Assembly: GCA_021821705.1 (NCBI GenBank)
Contig: JAKACE010000112.1
Location: 1-6,290, forward strand
Direction: 5' to 3'
From: Actinomycetes bacterium
Lineage (GTDB): Bacteria > Actinomycetota > Acidimicrobiia > Acidimicrobiales > Palsa-688
DNA length: 6,290 nucleotides
The notes under the pieces were generated by a model, which saw only the letters and a program-made list of their open reading frames with translations, ran no database searches and was not told the origin of the DNA. A program made the translations under genes and the position numbers. The stretch's first letter is position 1; every line of letters begins with the position of its first letter. Shown one piece after another: positions 5,837-6,290 of this stretch.

Positions 5837-6290
5837 TTGAGCAGGGACGCTGACGAGCGCGCCGGGAACAGGGGACAGGCCAGCCGGTCGTCGGCGGCCT
5901 GGGGCCCCCAGGGTCGCGCTGTCTTCTTCGCCCTGGTGATGGCCGGCGTCAGCGCGTGGGCGGTCTACGTAGGGTCCCAGGGGCCGGCTCCGGTGCCCCG
6001 CCAACTGCCGGGCCTGTTCCCGCTGGTCGCCATCGGGGTGTGGGCCGCCGCCCGCTACCCTGTAAGCGTCGGGGCGAGCCGGATGTCGGTTGCCGTGCCG
6101 CTGTGCGAGCTGCCGGCGCTGGTCGGAGTGGTCTTCCTTCCCCCCGTGCTCGCCGTGCTCGCCTTCTCGGTGGGCTACGTGCCGGCCACGTGGTCCGGGC
6201 GTCGCTCATGGGCACAGGCCCTGGCCAGCTGGGCCTGCTACCTGGTCCCGGTCAGCGTGGCCCCGGTGGTCTACCACCTCGTCGCGAACG
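5837..6290 (+). CDS. Multi-pass membrane protein, N-terminal part; possible GGDEF/EAL sensor region
   Basis: The frame is open from an in-frame TAA at 5798 to the window end, so the gene is incomplete at its 3' end (151 residues visible). TTG at 5837 with GAAAGG six bases upstream is the best start; GTG 5936 or ATG 5939 are alternatives. Residues 1-27 are hydrophilic (SRDADERAGNRGQ). Hydrophobic segments follow at about 28-45 (AVFFALVMAGVSAWAVYV), 58-75, 84-114 (probably two helices, with CELPALVGVVFLPP at 90-103) and 126-149. The ELP-x-LVG-x-VFLPP pattern followed by a basic loop (SGRRSW) resembles, from memory, the N-terminal membrane sensor of actinobacterial diguanylate cyclase/phosphodiesterase proteins. 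The catalytic domains would lie beyond the window, so this is inference. It is transcribed divergently from the SDR operon and may have the structured leader described upstream. Confidence 0.75.
   Translation, partial: MSRDADERAGNRGQASRSSAAWGPQGRAVFFALVMAGVSAWAVYVGSQGPAPVPRQLPGLFPLVAIGVWAAARYPVSVGASRMSVAVPLCELPALVGVVFLPPVLAVLAFSVGYVPATWSGRRSWAQALASWACYLVPVSVAPVVYHLVAN

Noticed and set aside
5438..6004. Overlapping open frames on both strands in the divergent intergenic region (plus 5438-5713, minus 6004-5549).
   Set aside because: Both have low-complexity Arg/Gly/Ala/Pro composition and no ribosome site. The minus one also overlaps the well-supported membrane-protein frame.

Overview
The window is a high-G+C bacterial segment with strong G/C bias at third codon positions, GTG and TTG starts as well as ATG, and very tight gene packing. 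Gene content and codon style point to an actinobacterium. That is inferred from the sequence and not from any rRNA or marker gene. No rRNA, tRNA, CRISPR array or insertion sequence is visible, and nothing suggests recent mobile DNA.

Layout. Five complete genes lie on the minus strand and one gene runs off the right end on the plus strand. Reading the minus strand from right to left, four genes form one apparent operon: a classical short-chain dehydrogenase/reductase (SDR, 5378-4341); an unrecognised mostly helical protein (4344-3685) whose GTG overlaps the SDR stop codon; a glycoside hydrolase family 15 (GH15) enzyme (3657-1756); and a very small two-helix membrane protein (about 1772-1548) that overlaps or closely follows the GH15 stop. 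After a gap of about 220 bases comes an enolase gene (1329-52), which may have its own promoter. To the right, a 458-base divergent intergenic region separates the SDR operon from a plus-strand gene (5837 onward) encoding the N-terminal part of a multi-pass membrane protein. That part resembles the membrane sensor region of actinobacterial GGDEF/EAL proteins.

How the genes fit together. GH15 enzymes release glucose from alpha-glucosides such as maltooligosaccharides or trehalose, and enolase is a lower-glycolysis step, so the left side has a carbon-metabolism theme. The roles of the SDR, the helical protein and the small membrane protein in the operon are not known from sequence. The enolase has all its catalytic residues but an unusual active-site loop, resembling a secondary enolase lineage more than the usual housekeeping form.

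Most unusual part. The intergenic region contains an 11-bp perfect GGCCGGCC-type hairpin, a 14-bp tandem duplication, and, just before the plus-strand gene, a set of complementary segments. These could form a switching 5' leader: two identical GGTGTGG segments compete for one CCACACC, and a hairpin loop carries a perfect 7-base complement of the Shine-Dalgarno region. This is a hypothesis from reading the sequence, with no computed folding or comparative support.
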